The notes beneath the pieces were generated by a model. It had not been told where the DNA came from, searched no databases, and saw only the letters and a program-made list of their open reading frames with translations. This document shows positions 32,474 to 40,195 of a stretch of DNA of 64,000 nt, in pieces. The translations under genes and the position numbers were made by a program. The number at the start of each line of letters is the position of its first letter. The stretch's first letter is position 1. Source of the stretch: Myxococcales bacterium (lineage in GTDB: Bacteria; Myxococcota; UBA727; VGSZ01); assembly GCA_023248635.1 (NCBI GenBank), contig JAHFED010000004.1, positions 114,488 to 178,487 on the forward strand. The letters are read 5' to 3'.

Positions 32474-33421
32474 CTATCCGAGGGTGGCGTCGAGCTCGCC
32501 TTCGGCCCGCAGGGCGGCACCAAAGGCGCGACGCAGCCGGTGCCGCAATCGCTTTCGCCCGGTGACGGGCACGTCGAGCTCGGCCTTGAAGTCGATGATG
32601 CGGCGAAAGACATCGATGAGGGGCAGCTTGCTGCCCATTTCGGCAGCAAGCATGCGCGTGGCGACGAGCTGCTTGGCGCGCGCGAGAGCGAGCACCTCGC
32701 GTGGATCGAGGCCAAGCTGGCGCAGATCTTCGGCGCGTTCCTTGAGCATGCCGAGCTGCAGAAAATACTCGCGCAGCTGCCAGGCCGCGAGACTGGCGGC
32801 TTCGTGGCGGCGCAGACGACGAAGCACGGCGGGGAGAAAGAGGGTGCCCAGGGCGACGTGCCGGGCCTCGTCCCTCTCGTAGAGCGCGAGCAGGTCGCAG
32901 AGCACCGGCTCGACCTTCTTTTCGCGGGTGAGCTGAAAGATCGTGAGGGCCAGCGGCTCGACCATCAGCTGCATGCCCAAGAGCATCTTGGCCAAGCTCT
33001 TGGTGCTCAGGATGTCGGCGAAGAGCAACTGGCTCTTGGGTCCGAGGGCACGCGGCACCTGCCCCAGCAGCCCCAGATAATCATGGAGCACATAGAAATG
33101 GCGGGCTTCGTCATGGGCTTGCGACGTCGCTGCCATCTTGGCCTCGAGAGGCTCGAGCTTCAGCGCGAGGGCCGCGGAGATCTTCCAGGCCGCCAGCTCG
33201 CCCCACATGATGCCGCCGTAGATGCGTCCCACCGCGCGGGCGCGCACGGGGTCGACGTGCAAGCCGCCGTGCTTGGCCATGGCGTCGTCGAGGGAACGGC
33301 GACCGTCCCAGATGGCGTCTTGGCCTTTATGATATAGTTGCTCGATCTTCCGGGCGGACGCAGCCTCGCGGGCGGTGCGCTGCTGGTCGAACATGTCGAA
33401 AGGGAGGATGGCGTCGATCAT
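32474..33421 (-). CDS. Ferritin-like diiron protein (AurF/R2-like)
   Basis: The ATG at 33421 gives 315 residues. The iron ligands of the ferritin-like superfamily are all visible: Glu75 ('MWGELAAWK'), Glu105-x-x-His108 ('HDEARHFY'), Glu155 ('MVEPLALT') and Glu185-x-x-His188 ('ERDEARHVALG'). The pattern E, ExxH, E, ExxH is that of diiron oxygenases such as AurF-type N-oxygenases and R2-like proteins. The rest is helical, with a basic C-terminus 'GRKRLRHRLRRAFG'. The gene is divergent from the two-gene pair at 33500. Whether it acts as an oxygenase on a small molecule, or in iron handling, cannot be told. Confidence 0.82.
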   Translation of the reverse strand: MIDAILPFDMFDQQRTAREAASARKIEQLYHKGQDAIWDGRRSLDDAMAKHGGLHVDPVRARAVGRIYGGIMWGELAAWKISAALALKLEPLEAKMAATSQAHDEARHFYVLHDYLGLLGQVPRALGPKSQLLFADILSTKSLAKMLLGMQLMVEPLALTIFQLTREKKVEPVLCDLLALYERDEARHVALGTLFLPAVLRRLRRHEAASLAAWQLREYFLQLGMLKERAEDLRQLGLDPREVLALARAKQLVATRMLAAEMGSKLPLIDVFRRIIDFKAELDVPVTGRKRLRHRLRRAFGAALRAEGELDATLG

Positions 33422-33499
33422 GGGCACTACCTGTGTCGAGAATAGCGATACGACGACGACGACGCGTCCCCTGTCCCATCTTGCCCCACATCGGTCGAA

Positions 33500-34498
33500 G
33501 TGCCTGCATCGAGGCGTTTGGCTTTGACGCGCCCTGCAACTGCGGTCGAACATCGCCCGACCGTGAAGATCAAGCGCGCGACCTCAGTGCCAGTGCCGGC
33601 ACCCCCCGCCGACGAGAGGCGCGAGTCCCTGCAGATCCAGCCGGCGTCGACGGTGCCCGACGTCCCCGACACCTACGAGGAGCATCTTCCGACCGAGGGC
33701 CGTTTCGCCAAGCTCGTCGACCAGCTCGCCTCAAAGGTGGCGCCCATGCGCACCCACGAGCGCGTGATGACCGAGGCCAGCGGATCCTTCTTCGGCGTCG
33801 ACGTGGGCTTCACCATCAGTCAGCTCGATCTTGTGAAGAAGCACACCCACGGCCGAGAAATCGTGCAGGTCGTCAACGCCGACGGCAGCTCGAACGTCGA
33901 GCTCATTTTGGGCCGCACACAACTCGGCCTGGGCCAAAGGCTCGAGCTTCAGGGTCCGGCCCTGAACACGAGCTTGACGCCGGGACAGCTTCCGTTGGGC
34001 GCACGCTTCATCGGCGTCGGCCTGACCAGCGACGTGACCAGCGCCATGGACCACGACGCACTCTCCTACACCGTCGAAGTGAAGCTCACCGAGCGCTTCA
34101 TCGCCGAGATGGCGACGCTCGGTGGCGCTGGAGCCGCAAAGATTGCCGCCGAGGCCCTGACCAGCGTGGGTGCGGGAGCGGCGGCGCAGGTGATTTCGGA
34201 GGTGATTCGCACTGCGGTGCCCGTGCTCAGCGTGGCCCTGGCCGTGTCGTCGGCGCGTCGAGCGCTCCACGTTTGTCGCGATCCCAAAGCGGGCCCGGAG
34301 ATGAAGGCCTTCGCTGTGCTTCACGCTTTGGCCGATGCAGTGCGCGTCGTGAATCCGCTCGCCGGCGTCATCGGCAACGCCACTTTGGTGGGAGTCGCCG
34401 CCCTGGTCGGCTGGCTCCACGTGCGCCACGCCAAGCACGCGCCCCCCACCGGGCCCCCCACCACAACCAATGGGGCCGGCGCCAAGGCGATGGCGTGA
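33500..34498 (+). CDS. Hypothetical protein with C-terminal membrane helices
   Basis: Two GTG starts are possible, 33500 and 33563 (VKIKRATSVPV); neither has a clear ribosome site, so the first 21 residues are uncertain. The 332-residue product has a polar N-terminal region, a central beta-rich part ('VELILGRTQLGLGQRLELQG', 'ALNTSLTPGQLPLGARFIGV') and two hydrophobic segments near the C-terminus ('AAQVISEVIRTAVPVLSVAL', 'VIGNATLVGVAALVGWLHV'). It ends in a Pro/Thr-rich tail. The stop overlaps the start of the next gene (GTGA). I do not recognise a family. Confidence 0.7.
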   Translation: MPASRRLALTRPATAVEHRPTVKIKRATSVPVPAPPADERRESLQIQPASTVPDVPDTYEEHLPTEGRFAKLVDQLASKVAPMRTHERVMTEASGSFFGVDVGFTISQLDLVKKHTHGREIVQVVNADGSSNVELILGRTQLGLGQRLELQGPALNTSLTPGQLPLGARFIGVGLTSDVTSAMDHDALSYTVEVKLTERFIAEMATLGGAGAAKIAAEALTSVGAGAAAQVISEVIRTAVPVLSVALAVSSARRALHVCRDPKAGPEMKAFAVLHALADAVRVVNPLAGVIGNATLVGVAALVGWLHVRHAKHAPPTGPPTTTNGAGAKAMA

Positions 34499-34938
34499 GT
34501 GCCGTCGACGACGTGCTGTTGCGGGCCCCGGGGCTTGCCGGCGCTGGGCTTCCCGCCCGTCTGCAGTGGCTGGAGGACTCGGCGGCCGCCATCGAGAGCG
34601 CCGAGCTCGGCGACGACGGCACAGGGGCCGTCCTGCAGTTGCGCGCCGCGCTCGGGGCCATCGTCTCTTGGTCCCAAGGGGTGCAGGACGAGCGCTCGGT
34701 CGTCGAGCTCGAGGCGATCGTGCGCTTGCTGACGACGCGAGGCCTGCTGCTGCTCACCCGGGCGATGGCCGAGTACTACGGCGCGCTCGTCGACGATCGA
34801 GCGCCCCGTCGCATGCAGTGTCGTGAGATCGCTCTGGCCTACGGGGAATTGGCTGCGGCCCTTCAGCGCGGCGAGGCCCTGCCGGAAGCGGCGCTGGCTC
34901 GGGTCAAGGCCGTTGCTGCCACGCTCGAAAAGAGCTGA
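34495..34938 (+). CDS. Helical hypothetical protein
   Basis: The GTG at 34495 overlaps the upstream stop (GTGA), giving 147 residues. The same frame is open far upstream, but that part is a shadow of the previous gene. The sequence is all helical with 'LQLRAALGAIVSWSQGVQDE' and 'LLTTRGLLLLTRAMAEYYGA', and no membrane span or Cys. It is evidently co-expressed with the membrane-associated protein before it. It may be a soluble partner; function unknown. Confidence 0.7.
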   Translation: MSAVDDVLLRAPGLAGAGLPARLQWLEDSAAAIESAELGDDGTGAVLQLRAALGAIVSWSQGVQDERSVVELEAIVRLLTTRGLLLLTRAMAEYYGALVDDRAPRRMQCREIALAYGELAAALQRGEALPEAALARVKAVAATLEKS

Positions 34939-35018
34939 GCTCGCCGTCGAGGCTCTGAGCGCATCCCATCGTGCTAGACGCTGGCGTCTGGCCGCTGGGG
35001 CGAGCACGAGGCAGCGAG

Positions 35019-35648
35019 ATGAAGCGGGTCATCACCGACGAAGTCGTGCAGGAGGAATTCGCCGCCGGTCGTCGCCGCATCTTGGCCTCGCCAGCGCGCA
35101 CTGTCATCACGCCCAGCGCCTGGGCCAAGGCCCGCGAGCTCGGCGTACTTCTCGATCAGGGCGAGGCGAAGAAGGCGACGTCGACGTCGGCAGCGCCTCC
35201 CCGTCCCAGCCGATCGGGGCCGATCCCGGCCAAGGATGCTCTCGGGAGTGCCGAGCGCATCGTCGATCCCTCTGGCCTCGTGGCGGTGCGCGGGCGATCG
35301 GTGCGCCTGGGTGCTTTCAGCGCAGCTGGACCCGAACGCAACATCGGCTTGCTCGATCTGGTCACTGGCCAAGATGGTTCGCCAATGACCGCCGGCATCA
35401 TGAGCTGGGGTCGCGAGGACTCCTTCCCCTGGTCCCTCGACTACGACGAAATTGATTTGGTCCTCGACGGAGTGCTGCAGATCGAAATCGACGGACGCCA
35501 GCTGGAGGGCAGGGCCGGCGACGTCTTCTACATCCCCAAGAGCAGTCGCATCGTGTTCGGAACCCCGAGTCGCACGCGGGTCTTCTATGTCACCTATCCC
35601 GCGAACTGGGCCTCGGCCGCAGCCCCGCCGGCGCGTCCCCAGAAGTAG
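35019..35648 (+). CDS. EutQ-like cupin protein
   Basis: The ATG at 35019 (MKRVITDEVVQEEFAAGRR) is preferred over a GTG at 34971 because it matches how EutQ-type proteins start. The 209 residues end in a cupin: 'GIMSWGREDSFPWSLDYDEI', 'VLDGVLQIEIDGRQLEGRAG' and 'GDVFYIPKSSRIVFGTPS'. The lysine-rich N-terminal part (to residue ~75) is shared with EutQ, which in enteric bacteria supports the ethanolamine microcompartment and has acetate-kinase activity. No other eut gene is present here, so the enzymatic role may differ. Confidence 0.8.
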   Translation: MKRVITDEVVQEEFAAGRRRILASPARTVITPSAWAKARELGVLLDQGEAKKATSTSAAPPRPSRSGPIPAKDALGSAERIVDPSGLVAVRGRSVRLGAFSAAGPERNIGLLDLVTGQDGSPMTAGIMSWGREDSFPWSLDYDEIDLVLDGVLQIEIDGRQLEGRAGDVFYIPKSSRIVFGTPSRTRVFYVTYPANWASAAAPPARPQK

Positions 35649-35660
35649 CCCGAAGTTCAT

Positions 35661-36275
35661 TCATGGGGATTGGCTGGTCAGTGGACGTTGCAACACCGCC
35701 CGGATGAAAGCGACGCGCTCGACCGGGACCTGCTCGAGCTGTCCGTCGATGAAGAGGGTGGCGAGCCCGTGCACGGTCGCCCAGGCGGAAGCCGCATCGA
35801 GCAGGATTTCGATTTCGTCGACGGGCTGTCCCAGGCTCTCGCGGTGTTGCTGCAGGGCCGAAACGAGGCGCGCATAGGCCGACTGCGACAGAGGGTCGGC
35901 GCTGCGACGGTGGCCTTCGGCTGGAGCGTATTCACGCGAGAACATGAGCTTGAACACCGCGCGGTGCTTGAGGGCGAAGAGCACATAGCCAATGCCGGCC
36001 GCCAGCAGCTGATCGCGAGCCGTCGCCGGCGCGATACCCTGGGCTTCGGCCATGGTGGCGTCGAGATCCACGAACCCCTGCACCGCCAGCGCCGTGAGCA
36101 GGTCCTGCTTGGTCGCAAAGTGGTGGTAGGGCGCGCCGTGGGAGACGCCGGCCCGGCGCGCCACCTCCCGCAGGCTCAGCTCGTTGGGCCCTTCTTTGGC
36201 AAGCATCTCGGTGGCGGCTGCGAGGATGGCCTCTCGCAACTGGCCGTGGTGATAGCTCTTCGCGCGCGCCGTCAT
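35661..36275 (-). CDS. TetR-family transcriptional regulator
   Basis: This 204-residue protein has a TetR N-terminal DNA-binding domain (about residues 8-58): 'AILAAATEMLAKEGPNELSL' followed by the HTH 'REVARRAGVSHGAPYHHFAT'. The C-terminal ligand domain contains 'FALKHRAVFKLMFSREYAP' and ends near 'IRAVLQRPLTSQ', fitting the WHG-type C-terminal group. Such regulators usually act as repressors released by hydrophobic ligands. Neighbours are the EutQ-like cupin (convergent) and the kinase (divergent, 180 bases), which are possible targets. No operator was located with confidence. Confidence 0.9.
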   Translation of the reverse strand: MTARAKSYHHGQLREAILAAATEMLAKEGPNELSLREVARRAGVSHGAPYHHFATKQDLLTALAVQGFVDLDATMAEAQGIAPATARDQLLAAGIGYVLFALKHRAVFKLMFSREYAPAEGHRRSADPLSQSAYARLVSALQQHRESLGQPVDEIEILLDAASAWATVHGLATLFIDGQLEQVPVERVAFIRAVLQRPLTSQSP

Positions 36276-36454
36276 GGTCAGTGTCTACATGGTCGAACCA
36301 GCGTGCATACGGCTTGTTCGTCCCGGGCGGTCAATGGCCGCTCGGGCTGAGGCCAGAAACTGGCCCCCGCAACCTCGGTTGGGGGCAAGGTGCCCGACCG
36401 CTCCCTGGGCCGCACAAACTTGTGTCGCGCAAGCTGTTCGCTGACGCTGGGGAC

Positions 36455-38089
36455 ATGGGCACGGGGACCAAGGGCACCAAGAGCTCCAGCGACGTCACCG
36501 TCGACGCCGCCCTGCGTTCCTTTGGCCGCGCCTTCAAGCTGGAGGTGGGCAAGCTCGAGCTGCTGCGCACGATGGCGTGGCAGGGACTGGGGGCGGTGAT
36601 TGCTGGGTGCGGCGCCGTCGTCGTTGTCGTCGACACCGACCGCCGCACCGGCATCACGCCCTTGCTGCTCGGCAGCGTGTACCTGGCGTGGTTCAGCATG
36701 GTGCGCCTGACCTTGGTGCGCGGGACGTGGCGTCCGATCTTGGGCTGGGGCTCGATGGTCTTGGAGTTGACGGCGCCCTGGCTGTTCGTGGGCGGGCTCG
36801 CCATCGCTGGCATGTCCCCGATGGTCGTTAGCGGCTGGGGCCCGGTGCTGGTGTTCTGTGGAGCCCAGACCCTGGGCATGCTCAAGCTGAACCCGCGCTA
36901 TCCGGTGTTCATGGGGGCCGTCGGCGCCCTCCAGTACATCTTGGTGATGCTCCTCGTCGTCAATCCGGCCTTCGACGTCTTTGGCTACGAGCACCCCTCG
37001 AGCTTCAGCCTGGCGACCCGGGCGCTCTACCTCCTCTGCGGCAGCCTCGTGTGGGCCTATGTGACCAACGGTTTGCGCGGGGCCATGGGTGGCATCGTCA
37101 GCACCGTTCGGCAGAAGGACCTCTTCGGAAAATACCGCCTCGAAAAAGAGCTGGCCGCCGGCGGCATGGGCGTGGTCTGGCTGGCGACCTATTGCCCCGA
37201 AGGCGGCTTCGAGCGCCCCGCCGCCATCAAGCTGGTGCATCCCCATCTTGCCAGCGACACCGCCTTCGTCGACGCCTTTCGCCGTGAGGCCGAGCTGGGG
37301 GCGCGCTTGGTGCACAGCCACATCGTGCAGGTGTTCGACTTCGGCTGCGTCGAAGACCGCTACTTCCTGGCCATGGAGTACGTCGACGGCGTCACCTTGC
37401 GCGACGTCATCACGCGCGCCGCCGCCGCCAAGATGAAGATCCCACCTCCGGTCGCCGGCGCCGTCGCCCGGGGCTTGCTCGCGGGTCTCGGCTTCGCCCA
37501 TGCGGGAGCGCGTGGCGCCGATGGCGTGCCCTTGCGGGTCATCCACCGCGACCTGGCACCCTCGAACATCCTCATCGACCGCGGCGGCTCGGTGAAGGTG
37601 ACGGACTTCGGCATCGCTCGTGCCCTGCGCGACCGCGCATCAGAGCAGACAGAGACCGTGGCCGGGCATTTCGATCACATGGCGCCGGAGCAGGGGGCGG
37701 CGGCCCCCCTCGACGAACGCACGGACCTCTTCTGCGTCGGGATCTTGCTCTGGGAGATGTTGACCGGCCAATCGCTCTTTCGCCGCACCAACGAAGCGGC
37801 CACCCTGTTGGCAGTGGCCCTGAGTCCCATTCCGGCGCCGTCGACGGTGGATGCCGAGCTCACGCCCTGGAATGCGCTCTGCGCTCGCGCGCTGGCCCGA
37901 GAGCCCAACGAGCGCTTCACCACCGCCGACGAAATGTCAGATGCCATCAGCGTGGTGGGCGGCGAGGCGGGCGAAGAAGTGATCGCACGCTTCATTGCCG
38001 CCTTGCCCAGCGTCTCCGCCGCCGTCATCAGCGCGCCCAGCGGCAACGGCGACGTGACGACGGTGGACCCCAAGCGACCCACAGCCTAG
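36455..38089 (+). CDS. Membrane Ser/Thr protein kinase with N-terminal six-span domain
   Basis: The ATG at 36455 removes a 58-residue extension that is rich in Arg/Pro and overlaps the TetR promoter region. The 544 residues start with about six hydrophobic segments (to residue ~215). The kinase follows at about 224-495: Gly-rich loop 'ELAAGGMGVVWLA', Lys259 ('AAIKLV'), catalytic Asp366 ('VIHRDLAPSNILI'), metal Asp384 ('VTDFGIAR') and 'MAPEQ'. All catalytic residues are present. Usual bacterial members have the kinase first and the span after it; here the order is inverted. It probably phosphorylates cytoplasmic targets in response to a membrane signal; FHA domains occur at 28402. Confidence 0.92.
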   Translation: MGTGTKGTKSSSDVTVDAALRSFGRAFKLEVGKLELLRTMAWQGLGAVIAGCGAVVVVVDTDRRTGITPLLLGSVYLAWFSMVRLTLVRGTWRPILGWGSMVLELTAPWLFVGGLAIAGMSPMVVSGWGPVLVFCGAQTLGMLKLNPRYPVFMGAVGALQYILVMLLVVNPAFDVFGYEHPSSFSLATRALYLLCGSLVWAYVTNGLRGAMGGIVSTVRQKDLFGKYRLEKELAAGGMGVVWLATYCPEGGFERPAAIKLVHPHLASDTAFVDAFRREAELGARLVHSHIVQVFDFGCVEDRYFLAMEYVDGVTLRDVITRAAAAKMKIPPPVAGAVARGLLAGLGFAHAGARGADGVPLRVIHRDLAPSNILIDRGGSVKVTDFGIARALRDRASEQTETVAGHFDHMAPEQGAAAPLDERTDLFCVGILLWEMLTGQSLFRRTNEAATLLAVALSPIPAPSTVDAELTPWNALCARALAREPNERFTTADEMSDAISVVGGEAGEEVIARFIAALPSVSAAVISAPSGNGDVTTVDPKRPTA

Positions 38090-38215
38090 GCCTATCGCTG
38101 GTGTTTCGTTGTCATCATGAAGCGAAGACAGAGCGTTCAAGGCGAAGCTGCGTCGTTCGCTCGGCCCCCAGCCCCGAAAACTGGGACTCCGCCAACAACA
38201 CCGCTACGATCGCTC

Positions 38216-38440
38216 ATGGTCAGCGAGCGGGACCACGAATACATGCGACGGCTCGGAGAGGCCAAGGCTGCGGCGCGTGCGGACGCTGTGCTCGAGCACC
38301 AGCGGCTCGCCCCCATCGAGCGGCTGAGACGGTCTTTTGCGATGAGTGCCGCGCTGCGCGAACGGGCGAACCTTGCCGCTCGGGTCGATGATCCCAGCGC
38401 TTTCTACGACCGTGCGCGCGCTCTTGGCCTCTGCGATTGA
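38216..38440 (+). CDS. Small partner protein of nucleotidyltransferase
   Basis: I prefer the ATG at 38216 (MVSERDHEYMRRL), giving 74 residues; an ATG at 38117 would add a low-complexity start. The peptide is helical and highly charged: 'RRLGEAKAAARADAVLEHQR', 'LAPIERLRRSFAMSAAL', and ends 'YDRARALGLCD'. It stands just before a nucleotidyltransferase, overlapping it in TGATG. This is the arrangement of two-gene nucleotidyltransferase modules in many bacteria. The peptide may be an accessory or antitoxin-like protein, which is inference. Confidence 0.7.
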   Translation: MVSERDHEYMRRLGEAKAAARADAVLEHQRLAPIERLRRSFAMSAALRERANLAARVDDPSAFYDRARALGLCD

Positions 38441-38961
38441 TGAAGTCTGTCGACGACATCGCGACACTCCTTGCGCGCGCGCGCGTGCGCTACGCTTTGA
38501 TTGGCGGACATGCAGTCAACGTCGTTCTCGAACCGCGCTTTACCGCCGACATCGACGTCACGATAAGCGCTGATGCCGAAGCGCTCGCGCGGGTGTGCAC
38601 CGAGCTCTTGGCTGCAGGCTTCAGGGTCGAGCGGATGCACGGTGATGCACAGCTGTCGGGCCCGGACTTTGTCCGCTTCGTCGATGACGACGGCACCGTC
38701 TTGGAGGTGCAGACCGCAAAGACGGCCCTTCAACGTTCGGTCATCGAACGTGCGATCGATCATGCTGGCGTTCGAGTTGCGAGCCCCGAGGATCTCATCG
38801 TCTTCAAGGCGATCGCGAACCGTCCGAAGGACCAGATTGATTTGCTGGGCCTCGTGCGGCTGCCGAACCTCGACTGGGCCTATGTTGATGCCCAAGCGCG
38901 AGACTGGGGCGTCGAAGGCGTCATCACTGGCGTGCGTGCGCTGGCGGCATCCTCGTCGTGA
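38440..38961 (+). CDS. Nucleotidyltransferase (AbiEii/MNT-like)
   Basis: The ATG at 38440 overlaps the stop of the small upstream gene; the product has 173 residues. The nucleotidyltransferase core is clear: 'ALIGGHAVNVVL' (about 19-30), 'FTADIDVTI' with the metal-binding Asp37 and Asp39, and the third acidic strand 'VLEVQTAKT'. 'ASPEDLIVFKAIANRPKDQI' is typical of the AbiEii/MNT-type family. Such enzymes add nucleotides to tRNA or partner proteins and occur in toxin-antitoxin and phage-defence modules. The target here is unknown. The end faces the ddl gene, 20 bases away. Confidence 0.88.
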   Translation: MKSVDDIATLLARARVRYALIGGHAVNVVLEPRFTADIDVTISADAEALARVCTELLAAGFRVERMHGDAQLSGPDFVRFVDDDGTVLEVQTAKTALQRSVIERAIDHAGVRVASPEDLIVFKAIANRPKDQIDLLGLVRLPNLDWAYVDAQARDWGVEGVITGVRALAASSS

Positions 38962-38981
38962 TGTCTGGAATCCTGGCCTCG

Positions 38982-40085
38982 TCAGGTTGCTTTCGACGCC
39001 GCGCTGCGCACGAACTCCTGAAGGCTGGCGTCGATGTGGGCACGGCGTTGGTGGCGCTCGACCGCCAACTGAACCAGCCGATCGCACAGCTCGGGCAGCG
39101 GTACGCCGCTGAGGGCCCACAACTGTGGGTACATTGATACATTGGTGAAGCCGGGAAGAGTGTTGATCTCGTTGAGGAAAAACCCACCGCCCGGCAACAA
39201 AAAGAAATCGACGCGGGCCAGTCCGGCACCGCCGATGGCGCCCATGGCGGCGATGGCAGCGTCCTGCAGCTTCTTCGTCGTCGCTGGATCGACCGGGGCG
39301 GGGGCCAAGAGCTTGGCGTCGTCCTTCAAGTATTTGTCGGCGTAGTCGTAGAAGTCGGCGCCGGGCACGATCTCTCCGGGCACCGAGGCCTTCATCGAGG
39401 CAGCGTCGAAGCCGAGCACCGCGATCTCCACCTCGCGCGCGCTGACGTTGGTCTCGATCAACGCGGTCTCGTCGAAGGAGAGGGCGAAGGCGACATCCTG
39501 TTTCAGCGTGCCAAGCGCTTTCACCTTGCGGCAGCCGACCGAAGATCCACCCACGGCCGGCTTGACGAAGAGGGGCAGGATGCCTTTGAGATCAGCGTGG
39601 GCGTCAACGAAGGCCTTGGCGTCGTCGAGAGCGCCGGCTTCGAAGGCGGCGCGGTGCACGCCCGCGTAGGGGACGACGGGAATGTCGGCGGCGGCGAACA
39701 ACCGCTTCGACAACAGCTTGTCCATGGCGACAGCACTCGCCGCGGTGGCGCAGCCCACGTAGGGCAGGTCGAGCATCTCGAGCAGGCCCTGCAAGGTGCC
39801 GTCTTCGCCGAAGGTGCCGTGGGTGATGGGAAAGACCGCGTCGATGTCGGCGTCGACCAGGTGGTGCAACGAGCGTCCGGGCTTGGTGCCCGCAGGTGGC
39901 AGTGCCCGTTGCTGGTCGATGACCAACGATGACGAGGGCGCGTCGTGGAAGGAGCCACGTTCGTCGATGTAGAGGCAGACGACGTCGTGGCCGGCCTGTC
40001 GCAGTCCTTCACGGACCGTCTTGGCCGAGCGAATCGAGACCAGATGCTCCACGCTGCGACCGCCAAAGACGACCCCGACCTGCAT
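38982..40085 (-). CDS. ddl: D-alanine--D-alanine ligase
   Basis: This 367-residue enzyme makes the D-Ala-D-Ala dipeptide for peptidoglycan, using ATP in the cytoplasm. The order is canonical: 'VVFGGRSVEHLVSIRSA' at the start, 'HGTFGEDGTLQGLLEML' (about residues 89-105), 'AMDKLLSKRLF' with the ATP-grasp Lys, 'FVKPAVGGSSVGCRKVK', 'LIETNVSAREVEIAVLG', and the C-terminal 'FFLNEINTLPGFTNVSMYPQ' metal and product site. The ATG at 40085 fits the family exactly. It does not lie in a cell-wall operon; the neighbours are a nucleotidyltransferase and TamB. Confidence 0.96.
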   Translation of the reverse strand: MQVGVVFGGRSVEHLVSIRSAKTVREGLRQAGHDVVCLYIDERGSFHDAPSSSLVIDQQRALPPAGTKPGRSLHHLVDADIDAVFPITHGTFGEDGTLQGLLEMLDLPYVGCATAASAVAMDKLLSKRLFAAADIPVVPYAGVHRAAFEAGALDDAKAFVDAHADLKGILPLFVKPAVGGSSVGCRKVKALGTLKQDVAFALSFDETALIETNVSAREVEIAVLGFDAASMKASVPGEIVPGADFYDYADKYLKDDAKLLAPAPVDPATTKKLQDAAIAAMGAIGGAGLARVDFFLLPGGGFFLNEINTLPGFTNVSMYPQLWALSGVPLPELCDRLVQLAVERHQRRAHIDASLQEFVRSAASKAT

Positions 40086-40195
40086 GCTGCCTCCGCCGAC
40101 GGCGCTCTTGGGCCCCCGCTCGCAAGCTCTAGAGCAAGTGCGACCAGAAGGCGATTCCCTTGGCGGCGACGTCGCGGTCTTGCCAGAGTCCCGCC

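Noticed and set aside
33433..34494. Upstream extension of the 147-residue helical protein to 501 codons
   Set aside because: This part is out of frame with the real gene at 33500 and is Arg/Pro-rich shadow sequence; the GTGA overlap at 34495 marks the true start.
35019..35648. Ethanolamine-utilisation operon
   Set aside because: Only the EutQ-like cupin is present; no eut structural or microcompartment genes are nearby.
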